A DNA stretch of 5,709 nucleotides, taken from the NCBI GenBank assembly GCA_029934775.1, contig JAOZLO010000201.1:1-5709 (forward strand), read 5' to 3'. Under the pieces are notes generated by a model that had not been told where the DNA came from, did no database searches, and worked only from the letters and a program-made list of their open reading frames with translations. Source of the stretch: Desulfocapsaceae bacterium. Lineage in GTDB: Bacteria; Desulfobacterota; Desulfobulbia; Desulfobulbales; Desulfocapsaceae. The position numbers were made by a program, and so were the translations under genes. Shown here piece by piece: positions 5,667 to 5,709 of the stretch. Every line of letters starts with the position of its first letter. Position 1 is the stretch's first letter.

Positions 5667-5673
5667 AAAGGAG
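5667..5673 (+). promoter_or_regulatory. Ribosome binding site of the cold-shock gene
   Basis: AAAGGAG ends 9 bases before ATG 5683, a good Shine-Dalgarno at the long end of normal spacing. It lies in an apparently unpaired stretch just after the last leader hairpin. Confidence 0.8.
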
Positions 5674-5682
5674 TAGTACAAG

Positions 5683-5709
5683 ATGGCTGAAGGTACAGTA
5701 AAGTGGTTC
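5683..5709 (+). CDS. Cold-shock protein, CspA family (3'-truncated by window edge)
   Basis: Only the first nine codons are inside the window, giving MAEGTVKWF. This matches the start of the single OB-fold CspA/CspB family, where the GTVKWF strand leads into the RNP1 RNA-binding surface. Family members are about 65-70 residues and act as RNA chaperones that melt mRNA structure, often but not always induced by cold. The start is supported by AAAGGAG at 5667-5673. The long hairpin-rich leader fits post-transcriptional control of a cold-shock mRNA. A TTGACA lies at 5570-5575 but has no -10 partner at normal spacing, so the gene's own promoter is unclear and read-through from the tRNA is possible. 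The family call is firm despite the truncation; the particular paralogue cannot be told. Confidence 0.88.

Noticed and set aside
5652..5690. 12-codon upstream ORF overlapping the cold-shock start
   Set aside because: ATG 5652 lies in a hairpin loop without a clear ribosome binding site; a frame this short is easily chance.

Overview
The window looks like chromosomal DNA of a Gram-negative bacterium, most plausibly a Desulfobacterota (deltaproteobacterial) lineage. That placement is an inference. It rests on the style of the FolC and UvrD-like proteins and on a small cysteine-containing conserved protein of a kind I associate with sulfate reducers and their relatives. Base composition is moderately AT-leaning and even. 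I see no insertion sequence, phage or CRISPR array, so this is mainly a housekeeping region with interesting non-coding DNA between the genes.

Layout. Positions 1-581 hold the C-terminal part of a diguanylate cyclase (GGDEF domain, plus strand). It ends at a strong bidirectional terminator (596-632), which it shares with a convergent minus-strand gene for a small uncharacterised protein (659-1057, possibly starting at 1129). That gene is divergent from a UvrD/PcrA-type DNA helicase (1185-3371, plus). The two are separated by what reads as a symmetric bidirectional promoter, whose two -10 boxes overlap at 1115-1122. This promoter also argues that the small protein starts at 1057, not 1129.

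A 311-base gene-free stretch (3372-3682) separates the helicase from folC. It holds two order-conserved but unequal copies of a repeated, hairpin-rich unit (3375-3482 and 3484-3679). The second copy carries two extra segments of about 42-46 bases. The best-conserved part of the unit has a promoter-like arrangement (GTTACA, 17 bases, TATACC). In the second copy it runs straight into the probable ribosome-binding site of folC. folC (3683-5023) makes the bifunctional folate enzyme and is followed after 3 bases by a small HNH-endonuclease gene (5027-5320), probably in one operon.

The last part holds a nested inverted repeat (5372-5421), a complete tRNA-Arg with anticodon CCG and encoded CCA (5468-5544), and the first nine codons of a cold-shock (CspA-family) protein at 5683. 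The 138 bases between the tRNA and that start codon can fold into several hairpins, two of them mutually exclusive. This fits an RNA-based temperature switch of the kind known for cold-shock mRNAs, although the switch itself is inferred.

The genes do not form one pathway: they cover c-di-GMP signalling, DNA repair, folate metabolism, translation and cold shock. No complete novel system is evident. The strongest leads are the repeat unit ahead of folC, the symmetric promoter and the structured cold-shock leader.
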